Source: Treponema sp. (lineage in GTDB: Bacteria; Spirochaetota; Spirochaetia; Treponematales; Breznakiellaceae). Taken from it: a stretch of DNA of 24,449 bases. Both the position numbers and the translations under genes were made by a program. The notes beneath the pieces were generated by a model. That model saw only the letters and a program-made list of their open reading frames with translations. It was not told where the DNA came from and made no database searches. Below are positions 23,575 to 24,449 of the stretch, one piece after another (position 1 is the stretch's first letter; every line of letters begins with the position of its first letter). Location of the stretch: NCBI GenBank assembly GCA_031263435.1, contig JAISFT010000094.1, positions 1 to 24,449 of the forward strand, written 5' to 3'.

Positions 23575-23810
23575 CCCAGGGCATCGGCGTTTACTTTTGT
23601 ATAAAGATCCCCACCTCACATAAGCGTCCTCTCGATACCCCGCATAGCTCCTGCTCACAGACATTTCCTCCCCCTCGCAGAGCAGGACAGCGCCGTTTGT
23701 CTTGGTCTAAGGGCCGGTTGAACCAGACGAGCTTAGGTCCGCCGCCGCCGGACCTAAGCTTGAAAAGGATCTACAGACCTTTGTACAAAAGTAAACGCCG
23801 ATGCCCTGGG
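23575..23810. mobile_element. MITE-like palindromic element, copy A2
   Basis: The ends 23575-23601 and 23784-23810 are perfect 27-bp inverted repeats (CCCAGGGCATCGGCGTTTAC...), matching the ends of the copy at 4793-5068. Shared interior stretches are GAGCAGGACAG.CGCCGTTT, GGTTGAACCA and GGATCTACAGAC. About 80 nt near the left end are not in the other copy. In place of the 30-bp palindrome with its inserted core, this copy has a 12-bp hairpin (23730-23741/23749-23760, loop CCGCCGC). It fills most of the 340-nt gap between capA and the SGNH-hydrolase gene and ends 55 nt upstream of the capA start. No coding frame is convincing. Confidence 0.7.
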
Positions 23811-23844
23811 TCTGCCGCCAGTAGCTTCATTACAAGTATCCTAA

Positions 23845-23850
23845 TATAAT
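23845..23850 (+). promoter_or_regulatory. Consensus -10 box before the SGNH-hydrolase gene
   Basis: A perfect TATAAT stands 10 nt before ATG 23861. Transcription would start at about 23857, giving a nearly leaderless message. The -35 region (around 23822-23827, TAGCTT) matches poorly, so an activator or chance match is possible. Confidence 0.35.
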
Positions 23851-23860
23851 TCATCTTGTT

Positions 23861-24449
23861 ATGCAGTCAGCAGCACCTTCAAAAGCCGATACTATCCATT
23901 ACCTTGACCCTATTCTTGATCTGATGGGCAGGAAGTGGCCGGATAACAGAACCGTTAACATTGTGTTCCACGGTCACAGTGTTCCTTCAGGCTATTTTGC
24001 TACTCCTTATGTCAACACATTCGAAGCGTACCCTGCCCGGCTGCATCAAAGTCTTAAGGAACGGTTTCCCTTCGCTGTAATCAATATCATCATAACCGCC
24101 ATAGGCGGTGAAAATTCCCAATCCGGAGCGGCGCGTTTTACCGGCGATGTACTCTGCCACAAACCCGATATAGTTGTCATTGATTATGCTCTTAATGATC
24201 GGGGAATTGGTCTGGAAAAGGCGGAAGCCTCATGGAAAGCCATGATCGAAGCCGCTCTGGCAAAGGACATAAAGGTACTCCTTATGACCCCCACCTGGGA
24301 CCAGTCCTATTTCGAGCAGGATGAAAACTGGAAGTCCCTGGAGGCCCACGCCGAACAGGTGCGGAACCTGGCCGCCCATTATCATGTCGGGCTGGCAGAC
24401 AGCTTTGAATCCTACAGGCAGCATGTCCACCGGAAGGAAGACCTTGTCA
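23861..24449 (+). CDS. SGNH/GDSL-type hydrolase family protein, 5' part (cut by window edge)
   Basis: The first 196 codons of a protein that continues past the window. Block I is FHGHSVPSGY at 36-45, where S40 would be the nucleophile and the usual GDS is GHS. Block II is IGGENSQSG at 81-89, and block III DYALNDRG at 108-115, with N112 as the oxyanion asparagine. This is the order of SGNH-hydrolase motifs; the block V Asp-His pair would be beyond the edge. Such enzymes cleave esters on lipids or carbohydrates. No signal peptide is visible. ATG 23861 is the first ATG after an in-frame TAG at 23822; it has no ribosome site. The substrate cannot be inferred. Confidence 0.75.
   Translation, partial: MQSAAPSKADTIHYLDPILDLMGRKWPDNRTVNIVFHGHSVPSGYFATPYVNTFEAYPARLHQSLKERFPFAVINIIITAIGGENSQSGAARFTGDVLCHKPDIVVIDYALNDRGIGLEKAEASWKAMIEAALAKDIKVLLMTPTWDQSYFEQDENWKSLEAHAEQVRNLAAHYHVGLADSFESYRQHVHRKEDLV

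Overview
The window looks like a chromosomal segment from a spirochaete of the Treponema group. The basis is gene order (rpsL-rpsG, then a tuf-rpsJ...rplQ run in which secY is followed directly by rpmJ with no adk, map or infA) and an EF-Tu whose switch-I stretch reads [10 protein letters not shown], which I remember from treponemal EF-Tu. The fairly GC-rich sequence and the many palindromic intergenic repeats suggest an environmental or insect-gut treponeme rather than an oral or pathogenic one. That genus-level placement is inference.

Left flank (1-4644): the tail of an ERG4/ERG24-like membrane protein, a reverse-strand DRB0094-type RNA ligase, a two-gene (split) chromate-type transporter, a repeat-rich gap with an array of short-loop hairpins, then a coiled-coil DUF3782-type protein with a PD-(D/E)XK-like core, followed 10 nt later by a GarR-type 3-hydroxyacid dehydrogenase.

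Centre (5416-22285): a ribosomal super-operon. rpsL-rpsG come first, then a ~640 nt non-coding leader with its own promoter, then tuf-rpsJ-rplC-rplD-rplW-rplB-rpsS-rplV-rpsC-rplP-rpmC-rpsQ-rplN-rplX-rplE-rpsZ-rpsH-rplF-rplR-rpsE-rpmD-rplO-secY, a new promoter and tandem-repeat leader, then rpmJ-rpsM-rpsK-rpsD-rpoA-rplQ and a small four-cysteine protein. Spacing is tight, with several 1-11 nt overlaps, so most genes must be translationally coupled. The operon ends stop-to-stop against a reverse-strand CapA-family gene with no terminator between them.

Right flank (22282-24449): capA, a palindromic repeat element, and the 5' part of an SGNH-hydrolase gene cut by the window edge.

The least ordinary material is intergenic. 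Two copies of an element with 27-bp terminal inverted repeats (4793-5068 and 23575-23810) carry a variable palindrome in the middle. In the first copy the loop of that palindrome is filled by a second conserved core, which also occurs inside a different palindrome at 2682-2838. These nested palindromes, the short-loop hairpin array at 2925-3060, the long tuf leader and the small zinc-ribbon-like gene after rplQ are the main leads.
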